26,348 nt of DNA from Pseudomonadota bacterium. Lineage in GTDB: Bacteria > Pseudomonadota > Alphaproteobacteria > Rhizobiales > Xanthobacteraceae. The translations under genes and the position numbers were made by a program. Below are positions 1-8,827 of the stretch, one piece after another (within the stretch, counting starts at the first letter, position 1; each line of letters begins with the position of its first letter). The notes beneath the pieces are model-generated. The model did not search any database and was not told the origin of the DNA. It was given only the letters and a program-made list of their open reading frames with translations. The stretch spans positions 1-26,348 of the forward strand of contig JAEWHP010000016.1 in the NCBI GenBank assembly GCA_023387735.1. Direction: 5' to 3'.

Positions 1-465
1 GCGGGAGCATCCCGGCCTTCCCTGCGCAGTGGCCTTACGGCTTATAACGTGATCTCCCCGGAGAACGGCTCTTTTGCCTCCGTCGCTCCACGATGTAACT
101 CGTGAAACTTGACGCCAGCACCGCGACGTCAGGACCACACGACTTCGCCGTACGCATCATGCGCCTTCGTCTTGCGCGCAATCCGCGTCCACCGCATCTC
201 ACCGCACGTTCGTGACGATCGCGAGCGCCCCTCTCGTCGGGTGAGACGCGCAGATTCAATCACTGATTTGCCCGACGGCGCGAGCGGAATATTTCTGCGC
301 AAGGGGATGGACAGGATTCTGTTGATTTGCCCGTCGCGTTGCTTTGTCGCAGGAGAAAACCGCATTCGTCATTGCAAGCCAACGGGTCGCGCGTACGCGC
401 GCCCGATGACAGGCTCCGCGAGGCAATCCATAGCGCGGCGAGGCGTAGAATCCGGGCCTGCGCCG
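1..465. repeat. non-coding dispersed intergenic repeat
   Basis: I see no credible gene in the first 471 bases. Short open frames on both strands lack ribosome binding sites and recognisable content. The text resembles a degenerate intergenic repeat that I remember from Bradyrhizobium genomes. Internally the phrase GATTTGCCCG occurs twice, near 264 and 323. Assignment to that repeat is from memory and was not searched. Confidence 0.5.
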
Positions 466-471
466 TCCTCT

Positions 472-1434
472 TCACTCGCCCTTGAAACCCGAGGCCTTCA
501 CCACCGGTCCCCATAGATCGGAATCAGATTTCGCAATCTTCGAAAATTCCTCGGCCGATGTGCCGGTCGTCTGCACACCGAGCGGCGACAGGCGCTTGCT
601 GAACTCGGGCGCACGCACGGCTTCGACAACCGCCTGATTCAGCTGGGCGACGATCTCGACAGGTGTCTTGGCGGGAACATAAACGCCGTACCAACCCTCG
701 CCTCGAATGCCGTAACCGCTTTCCGCGAAGGTCGGTACATCGGGGAGCGCGGCCGAACGCTTGCCGCCCGATGTCGCAAGGATACGGATACGTCCGTCCT
801 TGTGCGCCTCGACGAGATCCTGCGTCGAGGTGAAGTGCATGGGCAGGTGCCCGCCGATGAGATCGGTGATGGCCTGCGGGTTACCCTTGTAGGCAACGTG
901 ACGAAGGTCGATGCCGGCATGGCGGGCGAACAGCACCGCGAAGAAATGCGGCAGCGATCCCGCTGCCGGGGTTCCGTAAACCGCCTGCGCAGGATTGGCC
1001 TTCAGCCAGTCCACCAACTGCTTGAGATCTTTGGCGGGCACTTTCGCGCCGACGGCTACTCCCAGATCGAATGTCCCGACCTGCGAGATCGGCTGAAAGT
1101 CGCGCACTGGATCGTAGGCGAGATTGTCGTAGACGTGCGGGAACACCGCCATCGGTGCGATCGGCGTAAACAGCAGGACCGTGCCGTCGGCAGGAGCTTC
1201 CTTGACCGATTGGACGCCGAGGCGACCGGCCGCGCCCGGCTTATTCTCGACGATGACCGTCCGGTTGAGCCGCGCGCGCATGGAATCGGCGATCATGCGT
1301 GCCGCCGTGTCCCCTACACCTCCGGCGGGAAACGGGTTCACGATCCGGATCGTAGCTTCGCTGTTTTGTGCATGACCGTGATTGATTGCGAACAGGCAGA
1401 GGGCCGCAGCCAATGCAATTCGGATACCTGGCAT
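472..1434 (-). CDS. Bug-family tripartite tricarboxylate transporter substrate-binding protein
   Basis: A 320-residue periplasmic solute receptor of the Bug (TctC-like) family, which binds small carboxylates. Residues 1-22 form a signal peptide ending H-G-H-A before QN. Family landmarks are IVNPFPAGG at the start of the mature protein, the ENKPGAAG block, the YGTPAAGS loop and YKGNPQAITDLIGG. GGAGG lies six bases before the ATG. No TctA or TctB membrane gene is next to it, as is usual for the many orphan Bug receptors in this group of bacteria. It is divergent from a LysR gene, the common arrangement for ligand-responsive Bug genes, so control by that regulator is likely. The ligand cannot be read from sequence. 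Confidence 0.9.
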   Translation of the reverse strand: MPGIRIALAAALCLFAINHGHAQNSEATIRIVNPFPAGGVGDTAARMIADSMRARLNRTVIVENKPGAAGRLGVQSVKEAPADGTVLLFTPIAPMAVFPHVYDNLAYDPVRDFQPISQVGTFDLGVAVGAKVPAKDLKQLVDWLKANPAQAVYGTPAAGSLPHFFAVLFARHAGIDLRHVAYKGNPQAITDLIGGHLPMHFTSTQDLVEAHKDGRIRILATSGGKRSAALPDVPTFAESGYGIRGEGWYGVYVPAKTPVEIVAQLNQAVVEAVRAPEFSKRLSPLGVQTTGTSAEEFSKIAKSDSDLWGPVVKASGFKGE

Positions 1435-1509
1435 GATACCTCCGGCCTACACGTGTCCGTTGTGATCTTGACCGGTCCAGCCTCCCCCGCGATGATCCAT
1501 AAAGGAAGT

Positions 1510-1540
1510 ATGGTTTTTCTTATACGGCAATAAAATCCAT
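1510..1540. promoter_or_regulatory. 31-bp interrupted palindrome, candidate LysR operator
   Basis: The sequence reads ATGGnTTTTnTT, a short centre, then AAnAAAAnCCAT, so 10 of 12 positions in each arm are complementary. A LysR-type T-N11-A core (T1518, A1530) sits inside it. It ends 15 bases before the lysR start codon and about 75 bases upstream of the Bug gene, so one bound regulator could repress its own gene and control the divergent one. Binding is inferred. Confidence 0.5.
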
Positions 1541-1555
1541 TGATGGAGACTCAAC

Positions 1556-2521
1556 GTGGATCGAAGCGCCGCCCTCGACGGACGCATCAAGCTTCGCGAT
1601 CTCCAGGTGCTGCAGGCCGCAGCCGAAACCGGCAGCATGGCTAAAGCGGCGGCGGCGCTGGCGATAACCCAGCCCGCCGTCTCATATGCGATTTCGGAAC
1701 TGGAGCACGCCGTGGGCATGCCGTTGCTCGATCGCTCGTCGCAGGGCGTCGCGCCGACGGTTTACGGACGCGCGCTGCTCGCGCGCAGCGCCGTCATCTT
1801 CAACGAACTGAGGAGCGGCATCAGCGAGATTGCATCGCTCGCCGACCCGGAAGTCGGAGAACTGAGGATCGGCACGACACCGCCGATGTCGGCGGTCGCT
1901 TCCGCCGTGTTCAACCGCATGGTGCCGCGCTATCCGCGCATGAGGTTCGAGCTGACGGTAGGTCCGACCGACCTGCTCCTGCGCCAGTTGCGTCAGCGCG
2001 ACGTCGAGATCGTCATCAGCCGGCTCGCCTCCATGGCCGGCAACGACGATCTCAGCGTCGAAACGCTATTCTACGACGAACTGGCGGTGCTTTGCAGCAA
2101 GCACAGCAAATGGGCCCGTCGCCGCAACGTATCGCTGGCCGACCTCGTCGGCGAGCCATGGGTATTTCCTCCGCCGACCGGCTTCCTCACCGGAATCATG
2201 CGCGGCGCCTTCGAGGAGCAAGGCCTAGAATTTCCCCGCGCCACCGTGACGACGGCCTGCACCTATTCGCTGAGCGTACTGGTCGGCAACGGCAATTTCC
2301 TCGGCATCCATCCCCATGCCATGCTGACGATGCCGAACGAACATCCGCAACTGACCACCGTCGACGTGCGGCTGCCGACCACGCGCGGAGCGATCGGCCT
2401 GATCGCACTCAAGGATCGTTCGCTCAGCCCGGTGGCCAGACTATTCGCAGAATCGGCCACTCCGCTGGTGAAAGCGATCCAGTCGAAGCGGCCGAAGCGC
2501 GTCGCGCGCAAGCGAGAATGA
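1556..2521 (+). CDS. LysR-family transcriptional regulator
   Basis: A 321-residue LysR-type regulator. The winged helix-turn-helix occupies about residues 10-68 (LRDLQVLQAAAETGSMAKAA, then the recognition region ITQPAVSYAISELE). The effector-binding half runs from about residue 95 to 300 and opens with the usual ELRIGTTPPMS strand. The start is GTG at 1556, preceded by GGAG eight bases upstream; no in-frame ATG lies before the helix-turn-helix. The C-terminus is basic (KRPKRVARKRE). It is transcribed away from the Bug receptor gene, its likely target, and the palindrome between them suggests autoregulation. The inducer is unknown. Confidence 0.9.
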   Translation: MDRSAALDGRIKLRDLQVLQAAAETGSMAKAAAALAITQPAVSYAISELEHAVGMPLLDRSSQGVAPTVYGRALLARSAVIFNELRSGISEIASLADPEVGELRIGTTPPMSAVASAVFNRMVPRYPRMRFELTVGPTDLLLRQLRQRDVEIVISRLASMAGNDDLSVETLFYDELAVLCSKHSKWARRRNVSLADLVGEPWVFPPPTGFLTGIMRGAFEEQGLEFPRATVTTACTYSLSVLVGNGNFLGIHPHAMLTMPNEHPQLTTVDVRLPTTRGAIGLIALKDRSLSPVARLFAESATPLVKAIQSKRPKRVARKRE

Positions 2522-2541
2522 ACGGGCTGCCAGCGCGCGCA

Positions 2542-2558
2542 ATCCGGGCATTCCGGAT
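2542..2558. terminator. short hairpin between convergent genes
   Basis: ATCCGG and CCGGAT form a 6-bp stem with a 5-base loop in the 36-base gap between the convergent lysR and CAP/RTX genes. No run of T follows on either strand, so termination function is uncertain. Confidence 0.3.
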
Positions 2559-3883
2559 CAGGTAATCAGAAAGTCCTGATAGGTGAGCGGCAGCTTGGTC
2601 GAGAGCTCTGCGAACTGGACGGCGGCGGCCGCACCTGTTCCGTCCGGATCGTAGCTGAGCGCGCCGGTGTTGCTGTTGTAGATGATCCGGTCGGTCGAAT
2701 CGTGGGCTGCCGCACCGACATGGAACGCCGACGAGGACATCGTGCCGGTCCGCGAGAATGCCGTGAAAACCGCGTTCTCCAGGACGATCGTGTCGTCCAC
2801 GGTCGAGAAGTCCAGGATCTTGTCGATGGCTCCGGCGAGACTGGTGTCGAAATAGAAGCTGTCACTGTTCGCACCACCGGTGAGAACATCGCGACCGCTG
2901 CCGCCGTAGAGACGGTCGTTGCCAGAACCGCCGAGCAACGTGTCGTCCCCTGCACCGCCATACAGGTAGTCCCTGCCGGTGCCGCCATCGAGCTGGTCGT
3001 TGCCGCTCTGCCCGTAAAGCCTGTCGTTTCCGCCGAGGCCCTGGATCGTGTCGGCATTGGCCGTGCCGTTGAGGGTCTCGCTCGATGCGGTGCCTGCGAT
3101 CACGCCCGACGAGGGAGGCGGCGGTTCGGAAGGCGGTGGCTCGGAGGGCGGAGGCGGCGCGGTGCCGCCGCCGGTGGCGGGATCGATCAGGTCGAGCTTG
3201 ACGTTCTTGCTGCCTACCGTCGTCTGCATCGTCGTCGTTTCAATGCCGGCGCCGGAGAACGTGACCGTATAGGTCGCGGGCGGCAGCACGAGATCGTAGC
3301 CGCCGGAACCGTACGTGGTCGTGGTGTAGGTCGCGCCGCTGCTGCTCACGGCGGTCAGCGTCAGACCGCCGAGCCCCTCGCCCACATCGTAAAAGCGGTC
3401 GCCGTCCTTGTCGTCGAACGCCACGCCGGTGAGGAAGACGCCCGAACCGGACTTGGCAAAATTCTCGGTTACGAAAGCGGTATCGCGCCCGCCGTAATCA
3501 CCTGTCTCGAAGCCAAGTCCGGCTTCGCGATAATTGTCGTTGAGGATGTTGGCGCGATGGCCCGACGAGTTCATCAGGTTAGTATGAAGCAGCAGCACCT
3601 CATCCTGGAGTCCTGCCGGCGACCGCGTCGTCGCGTAGGCGATGTTCTCGCCCCACGCCCAGGAACCGGTGAACGCGTAGCCCGCCGCGGACATGCGCTG
3701 CCCCGCGCTCGATCCGCCCGAGCCGGTGTGCGAGAACGTGTCCGTTCCGATCATCCACTGGCTGTGGCCTTCACTGGCCTCGTTGAGATCGCCGTCGAAG
3801 GCAAGCGGCTGAGCGCCGACTTTCGCGCGTTCGGCATTGATCAGTTCAAGAAGATATTGCTCATAGGTACTCGGCTGCGCCAT
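2558..3883 (-). CDS. CAP/SCP-domain protein with C-terminal RTX repeats
   Basis: A 441-residue protein built from three parts. Residues 5-145 are a CAP (SCP/PR1) domain with its conserved residues H40, E79 in WGEN and H109 in GHRANIL. Residues 150-232 form a beta-rich segment containing a DKDGDRFYDVGEG calcium-type loop. A Pro-rich linker (243-257) leads to about six RTX nonapeptides of the GGxGxDxLx type (284-340) and a C-terminal tail. There is no N-terminal signal peptide. RTX proteins are normally exported by type I secretion using the C-terminus and fold on binding calcium outside the cell, so this is probably secreted. No type I exporter gene is adjacent. I chose ATG at 3883 because GAGGA precedes it by seven bases; a TTG at 3910 would add nine residues. 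Its substrate or target is unknown. Confidence 0.85.
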   Translation of the reverse strand: MAQPSTYEQYLLELINAERAKVGAQPLAFDGDLNEASEGHSQWMIGTDTFSHTGSGGSSAGQRMSAAGYAFTGSWAWGENIAYATTRSPAGLQDEVLLLHTNLMNSSGHRANILNDNYREAGLGFETGDYGGRDTAFVTENFAKSGSGVFLTGVAFDDKDGDRFYDVGEGLGGLTLTAVSSSGATYTTTTYGSGGYDLVLPPATYTVTFSGAGIETTTMQTTVGSKNVKLDLIDPATGGGTAPPPPSEPPPSEPPPPSSGVIAGTASSETLNGTANADTIQGLGGNDRLYGQSGNDQLDGGTGRDYLYGGAGDDTLLGGSGNDRLYGGSGRDVLTGGANSDSFYFDTSLAGAIDKILDFSTVDDTIVLENAVFTAFSRTGTMSSSAFHVGAAAHDSTDRIIYNSNTGALSYDPDGTGAAAAVQFAELSTKLPLTYQDFLIT

Positions 3884-4257
3884 GACGAAGTCCTCGCAGG
3901 GTGATGACAAATGACGATGTGCTGAAGGACCATTCGCGATCGATCTGATTTCCCTGCTATTGGCCGAGTGTGATCAGTCGTTGGCGCAATCGTGACCATT
4001 CATGGGAAATCGGAATCGGTCATGCGTGACCGAACAATTTCGGAACTTCGGTGAGTCGCGATTGCTGATCTTCGGTTCGCGGCGTGACCGCTGGACGCGC
4101 GGTGAATAGTCGCTTGCTGAGCGACGAGCGCTCGCCGCCAACCACTCGTCATTCCGGGGCTCGCGCAGCGCGAACCCGGAATCCATTTCACGTCAGAGCG
4201 TGCGGCTCGATGCATTCCGGGTTCGCGCTGCGCGCGCCCCGGAATGACAGAAAGAGC
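3884..4257. other. intergenic region without a gene
   Basis: No supportable gene lies here. The left part is somewhat AT-richer and should hold the promoter of the CAP/RTX gene. The right part is occupied by the inverted repeat listed separately. Confidence 0.6.
4148..4248. repeat. REP-like inverted repeat
   Basis: Two roughly 33-base arms, both containing ATTCCGG and runs of alternating GC, face each other across a 30-base spacer (starts near 4148, ends near 4248). Each arm can also fold on itself. It lies just downstream of the CoA transferase stop codon and may act as a transcript-stabilising or terminating structure. Similar elements are common between genes in this genus. Confidence 0.7.
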
Positions 4258-5484
4258 TCAGACGATCTTCTGCGCCTTCAGCTGTTCCAGCTTGGCGTCG
4301 TCGTAACCGATCGTCGCCAGCACATCCTTCGTGTCGGCGCCGAGCAGCGGCGGGGCGCGATAGTCCTTTACCGGGGTGCCGGAGAAGGTGATGGCGTTGC
4401 GGATGAGCGAGAGTTCGGGTTCGAACGGGTGGTTGACCTTGACCCGCATGCCGCGCGATTGCACGTGCGGATCGGAAAACACCTGCGAGAAATCGTTGAT
4501 CGGGCCCGACGGCACGCCGGCCTTCTCCAGCTCTCCCAGCCAGTAGGCGACGGGCTTCTTCAGGAAGTGACCGGCGAAGATCGCCATGATCTCCTTGCCG
4601 TGCACGACGCGGTCGTTGTTCTTGAGGAATCTCTTATCGGTCGCGAGTTCGGGCGCGCCCAGCACCGCGCAGGTGCGCTGGAACTGGCCGTCATTGCCGA
4701 CCACCAGCATCAGTTCGCCATCGGTGCAGCGGAACACGCCGGCGGGCATGCCGCCATTGCCCCAGGTTCCGCGGCGCGGCGGCGTCTGGCCGTTGACGAG
4801 GAAGATCTGCGCGTAGTGCGACAGCGAGGCGATCACGGTGTCGAACAGGCAGACGTCGACATGCTGCCCCTCGCCGCCATTGGCCTTGCGATGGTAGAGC
4901 GCAGCCAGAATGCCGATCGAGGAGTTCATGCCGGTCATGTAGTCGACGATGGAGGGGCCGACCTTCATCGGTCCCGCGCCGGGCTCGCCGTCGAGGTGGC
5001 CGGTGACGCTCATCAGCCCGCCCATCGCCTGCAGGATCGCGTCGTAGCCGGCGCGCGGCGCGTAGGGGCCGGTCTGGCCGAAGCCGGTCACCGAGCAGTA
5101 GATGATCCCGGGGTTGAGCGCCTTGATCGATTCATAGTCGAGCCGGTAGCGCTTGAGATCGCCGACCTTGTAGTTCTCCATCATCACGTCGCAGGTCTTG
5201 GCGAGTTCGCGGACAATGTCCTGCCCCTCGGGCGTGGCGATGTTGACGGTGACGGACTTCTTGCCGCGGTTGGCGCACAGATAGAACGAGTTGTTGTTGT
5301 TCGCCTTGCCCTCGGGGTCGGCCAGGTAAGGCGGACCGAAGGCGCGGGCGTCGTCGCCGCCGCCGGGGCGTTCGATCTTGATCACTTCCGCGCCGAGATC
5401 GGCCAGCATCTGCGCCGACAGGGGGCCTGCGAGCACCCGCGTCAGGTCGAGAATTTTGATGCCCGAAAGTGGCAGAGCCGACAT
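4258..5484 (-). CDS. CaiB/BaiF-family (class III) CoA transferase
   Basis: A 408-residue class III CoA transferase, which moves CoA between carboxylic acids through an enzyme-bound acyl intermediate. Visible landmarks are the N-terminal KILDLTRVLAGP motif, GAEVIKIERPGGGDDAR (33-47), the ENYKVGDLKRY block, and the catalytic aspartate D148 in GYDAILQAMGG. Length is typical. The chosen ATG at 5484 has GGAGG six bases upstream; an upstream in-frame start would add residues that match nothing in the family. Substrates cannot be assigned: the sequence resembles formyl-CoA:oxalate and succinyl-CoA-dependent members, but no partner decarboxylase or dehydrogenase is nearby. The next gene upstream, on the same strand, is separated by 294 bases and a strong hairpin, so co-transcription is doubtful. 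Confidence 0.9.
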   Translation of the reverse strand: MSALPLSGIKILDLTRVLAGPLSAQMLADLGAEVIKIERPGGGDDARAFGPPYLADPEGKANNNNSFYLCANRGKKSVTVNIATPEGQDIVRELAKTCDVMMENYKVGDLKRYRLDYESIKALNPGIIYCSVTGFGQTGPYAPRAGYDAILQAMGGLMSVTGHLDGEPGAGPMKVGPSIVDYMTGMNSSIGILAALYHRKANGGEGQHVDVCLFDTVIASLSHYAQIFLVNGQTPPRRGTWGNGGMPAGVFRCTDGELMLVVGNDGQFQRTCAVLGAPELATDKRFLKNNDRVVHGKEIMAIFAGHFLKKPVAYWLGELEKAGVPSGPINDFSQVFSDPHVQSRGMRVKVNHPFEPELSLIRNAITFSGTPVKDYRAPPLLGADTKDVLATIGYDDAKLEQLKAQKIV

Positions 5485-5735
5485 GAACTTCCTCCGAATC
5501 TTGATTGGTGGCGCGCGGACCTGCCGGGCGCGGTGCGACATCCAGCCGATACACTATTTTGCGCCGTTGAGCCCTGCATTCCCGGCATGACGCCATCCGC
5601 CCGCCATCCGCCCTGCGCGCAGGTGGATGGAGGTGGCAAGGGATCATGGTCAGGGAACAGGCGCCGAAATGCGGCTTTCACGCGCAGCATTGGCGCACGA
5701 CAACCGGAAAGACTGCTTCCGTCGCCGAATTGAAG

Positions 5736-5764
5736 CGGGCGCGCGCCGTGACAGCGCGCGCCCG
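5736..5764 (-). terminator. GC-rich hairpin downstream of the binding-protein fusion
   Basis: A perfect 11-bp stem (CGGGCGCGCGC with its complement) and a 7-base loop begin 14 bases after the stop codon at 5779. The downstream T content on the minus strand is weak. A second, smaller inverted repeat (CCATCC...GGATGG) lies at 5604-5630. Otherwise the 294-base gap 5485-5778 holds no gene. Confidence 0.55.
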
Positions 5765-5778
5765 TATCTCAGCGTGCC

Positions 5779-8151
5779 TTACCGGGTGCCGCTGGCCTTG
5801 GCGCGGCTGGCCCGCCACTCCAGGAATTCGCGGTACAGCGGATCGCGCTGCTGCGGCGACATTTCGGCTGCAGCCGATGGCGCAGGCGCAGGTGCCGGCG
5901 CCGCGCCCGATGCCGCGGACACCGCCGCACCCACGGGCATGTTGCGGTCGAGCCAGTCCTGCGACGCCTTGAAGCGGGTCCAGCCGGCTACCGTCGCCCG
6001 CGGCGCCAGCTCCTTCCACTTCGGATGGAACGGCGGCCGCTGCAGTTGCCCGATCTTGTCGAACATCGTTTCCACCAGCAGCGACAGGCGCCGGTAGCGG
6101 TCGCTGTTCGGCGCCCAATTGTACGACGCCAGCAGCGCCTCGGCCGCGATCGTCTCGATGGGCCTGCCCTCCGGCACCAAGTTCGGATAGTCCGCCGAGG
6201 AAAGCTTGGAGGGCAGATACTCCTCCTGCAGCGGCTTGGCGTACTCGACCGGGACCAGATGCAGGTTGCGGTCGTTGATCTGGCTCAGCCACTGCAACGG
6301 CTTGCCTTCGATCGCCACGATCGCGTCGATCTCGCCCTTGCGCAGCATGTCGACCGCGAGCCGCGGCTCCTGATAGATCAGATGCGGCCGGATGCCGAGC
6401 CGTTCGAACACGTTGATCGCCGTCACGAAGGTGGAACTGTCGGGCAGATCGACCACCACGGTCTTGCCGTCGAGGTCCTTCATGCTGGCGATCGTCCGCG
6501 GCGCGATCACGTGCATTTCCTCGTTGAACATCTTGGCCACGTAGACGAACTGGTTGCGGATGTCCTTGGCGAAGTCCTTGCGGTCGAGATAGGCCAGCGT
6601 GTCCTTGCGCACGATGCCGGCGTCCACGCCCTTCAGCAGCAGGATGTCGGAGATCGCCTGGACGGAGCCGCGGCCCATCACGGGCAGGATCCGCAGGCTG
6701 GTGCCGCTGTCGAGCGCCGAGGCCATATCCGCGCCGACCTGGGCGTAGGTGCTGCCGAACGAACCGGTCATCAGGCTCACGGTATTGGCGTTGAGCTGGT
6801 TCGCGAGGTCACGCTTGGTGGCGGTGCCGTACTTGAAGATCGTCTTGAAGGAATCGCTGACGGTGCCCGGATCGATGCCGCTTCGCACCGGGCCGAAGTG
6901 CTGCCACTGGCCGTTGGTGAAACGCATCATTCGCATCTGCTCGATCGGCGCATGATCCAGCGCGCTGGTATTGAGCAGGATACCCTGCACCATCATGGGA
7001 AGCTGCAGGCCCTTCAGGCCGCGGGCCTGCCGCATGACGTTCTCGCGCGAAAGGTCGTCGCCGCAGTTCTTCAGGACCTCGACCAGCGTCCTGCTGACGA
7101 GATAGCCGAGAACGGCCTGGCCGTTGACCTTGCTTACGCTCGGGACGTAGCGCTGCATGAACGCGCTCCACTCGCGGAATGCCACCTCGCCGGCGCCCGC
7201 CGCGTCTTCTCCCTCCAGCCGGTACGCCACCGACAACGCGCCTTCCGCATTTTGCGGACCCGCGGGCTGGATGACGGCCGAATAGGAATTCGCGATCGTC
7301 GGGATGAAATGCAGCGGCTTCCAGCCGAGCTCGGCGATGCGCCGGATCGCCATGGTCGCGAATTTCGGCGTGGTGAACTCGATGAAGACGTCGGCGCCCG
7401 AGGCCTTGAGCTTGGCGAGTTGCGGATCGATGGTCGTATCCGAGACCTTGTAGGCGGCCTCGGCCACGATCGGCATCTTGCCCGCGAGGCCGTCCTTCAG
7501 GCCCTTCAGATATTCCTTGCCCATGCCGTCGTCCTGATAGAGGACGGCGATCCTGCCGCGCGGATGGGTCTCCAGCAGATACTGCCCGAAAATCTGGGCT
7601 TCAGCCGTGTAGCTCGGGAGAAAGCCCATGGTCCACGGAAACTCGCGCGGCTGGTCCCAGGCCGCCGCGCCCGACAGGGCGAACAGTTGCGGCACCTTCT
7701 TCGAATTCAGATAGGGCTGGATCGCGGCGTTGGTGTTGGTGCCGACGGTCGCCATGGTCAGGAGAACCTGGTCCTCCTCGACGAGCTTGCGCGTCATCTC
7801 CATGGCCTTGTTGGGATCGTACGCGTCGTCATAGACGACGAGATTGAGCTTGCGGCCGTTGATGCCGCCCTCGGCGTTGACCTTGTCCGCATAGGCCGCC
7901 ATGACCTTGGCGATGACGCCGTAAGCGGACGCCGGGCCAGTCAAGGGAGCGGTGATGCCAACGCGGATTTCGTTGCTGGCCGGAGGCGCCGCGTAGACCC
8001 GGGCCGACAGCGCCGAACCTGCCACGGCGGCAACCGCCAGTGCCATCGCAGCGCTGCGCCGGGGCGTGTTGAAGAATCGGCGCACAGCATCGCGGGCCGC
8101 CTGCCCGGACGCCTGTCCCATACGCCAATGATTGTTGAACCCAGCCCGCAT
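5779..8151 (-). CDS. fusion of LivK-like ABC binding protein and TAXI-type solute receptor
   Basis: A 790-residue exported protein carrying two different periplasmic binding modules. Residues 23-54 look like a signal peptide (Arg-rich start, hydrophobic 34-50, cleavage near VYA/AP). Residues 60-420 are a type 1 periplasmic binding fold of the branched-chain amino acid/amide (LivK) class: EIRVGITAPLTGP, NAEGGINGRKL, YQDDGMGKEY. Residues 452-710 match TAXI solute receptors: NTVSLMTGSFGSTYAQVG, a GSVQAISDILLL segment and MKDLDGKTVVVDLP. The tail has an Ala/Pro stretch (747-763) and a charged end. The ATG at 8151 is preceded by AGGGGG; an internal ATG at 8121 lacks a site. Either family alone is about 320-400 residues, so this is a true double-length protein, not a misread start. 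No permease or ATPase gene is adjacent, so it may serve a distant transporter or a sensor. Ligands are unknown. Confidence 0.85.
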   Translation of the reverse strand: MRAGFNNHWRMGQASGQAARDAVRRFFNTPRRSAAMALAVAAVAGSALSARVYAAPPASNEIRVGITAPLTGPASAYGVIAKVMAAYADKVNAEGGINGRKLNLVVYDDAYDPNKAMEMTRKLVEEDQVLLTMATVGTNTNAAIQPYLNSKKVPQLFALSGAAAWDQPREFPWTMGFLPSYTAEAQIFGQYLLETHPRGRIAVLYQDDGMGKEYLKGLKDGLAGKMPIVAEAAYKVSDTTIDPQLAKLKASGADVFIEFTTPKFATMAIRRIAELGWKPLHFIPTIANSYSAVIQPAGPQNAEGALSVAYRLEGEDAAGAGEVAFREWSAFMQRYVPSVSKVNGQAVLGYLVSRTLVEVLKNCGDDLSRENVMRQARGLKGLQLPMMVQGILLNTSALDHAPIEQMRMMRFTNGQWQHFGPVRSGIDPGTVSDSFKTIFKYGTATKRDLANQLNANTVSLMTGSFGSTYAQVGADMASALDSGTSLRILPVMGRGSVQAISDILLLKGVDAGIVRKDTLAYLDRKDFAKDIRNQFVYVAKMFNEEMHVIAPRTIASMKDLDGKTVVVDLPDSSTFVTAINVFERLGIRPHLIYQEPRLAVDMLRKGEIDAIVAIEGKPLQWLSQINDRNLHLVPVEYAKPLQEEYLPSKLSSADYPNLVPEGRPIETIAAEALLASYNWAPNSDRYRRLSLLVETMFDKIGQLQRPPFHPKWKELAPRATVAGWTRFKASQDWLDRNMPVGAAVSAASGAAPAPAPAPSAAAEMSPQQRDPLYREFLEWRASRAKASGTR

Positions 8152-8413
8152 CGCAGCCCCCTGCCTAGTCTGTATGATGGTTGTTGTGTCCTGAAAGGAC
8201 GAGTGGTCAGCGTTTCAGCGCTGCTCGCCAACATTGTGTCCCAATCGGATTGATTTTGTGACGAGTCTGCGCGTTCTCTGCGACATGGTTAGTCAAGCGT
8301 ATGTTCAGCCTCGAAATTTCACGACATTGGTGCTTTCTTGTAGTCTCTCAACTATGGCGCGCAAAGAAACCGGCCGCGCAGACCGCGCCTCGTCACATGC
8401 TGAAAACCGACCG

Positions 8414-8791
8414 CTAGGCTGATGAGTCCTCATCGGCCATCGCCGGACGCGATACGACGTAGCCGGCGCAGGCGAGAAACGCCACTGCCACGCCTGCGGC
8501 AAGCGGCAGCGACGGATCGACGCTGTACCAGAACACGACAAACCCGATCAACATTCCCGCACAGGCCATTGCCTTGGCCGGCCTCGGGATGGCTCCCGCG
8601 GCCCGCCAGTCCCGCAGCGGCCTGCCCAGGGTCGGATGATCGAGCAGCCACGCCTCGAAACGGGGCGACGAGCGCGCAAAGCACCACAAGGCGACGATCA
8701 GAAACACGGCCCCCGGCATTAGCGGCACCACGAGGCCGATCACGCCGAGCGCGACCATCACCCAACCGAGGCCCAAATAGATGATGCGCAT
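8414..8791 (-). CDS. DUF454 (YbaN-like) inner membrane protein
   Basis: A 125-residue small membrane protein of the DUF454/YbaN family. The opening YLGLGWVMVALGVIGLVVPLMPG, then CFARSSPRFEAWLLDHPTLG and the W-R-A-AGAIPRPAKA segment, follow the family pattern. Three hydrophobic segments are visible at about 3-40, 72-90 and 93-112, consistent with an inner membrane location. The family has no firmly established biochemical role. It begins 36 bases after the stop of the M20 peptidase gene on the same strand, so the two are probably co-transcribed. Confidence 0.85.
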   Translation of the reverse strand: MRIIYLGLGWVMVALGVIGLVVPLMPGAVFLIVALWCFARSSPRFEAWLLDHPTLGRPLRDWRAAGAIPRPAKAMACAGMLIGFVVFWYSVDPSLPLAAGVAVAFLACAGYVVSRPAMADEDSSA

Positions 8792-8827
8792 CAGACGTGC
8801 CGCCTTCTCAACCCGGACACCTGATGT

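Noticed and set aside
6025..8253. A very long plus-strand frame opposite the receptor fusion
   Set aside because: It is the high-GC mirror of a real gene: no start signals, and the minus strand has clear domains.
8152..8413. A gene between the receptor fusion and the DUF454 gene
   Set aside because: Short frames only, with no ribosome site or recognisable motif; treated as promoter-containing spacer.
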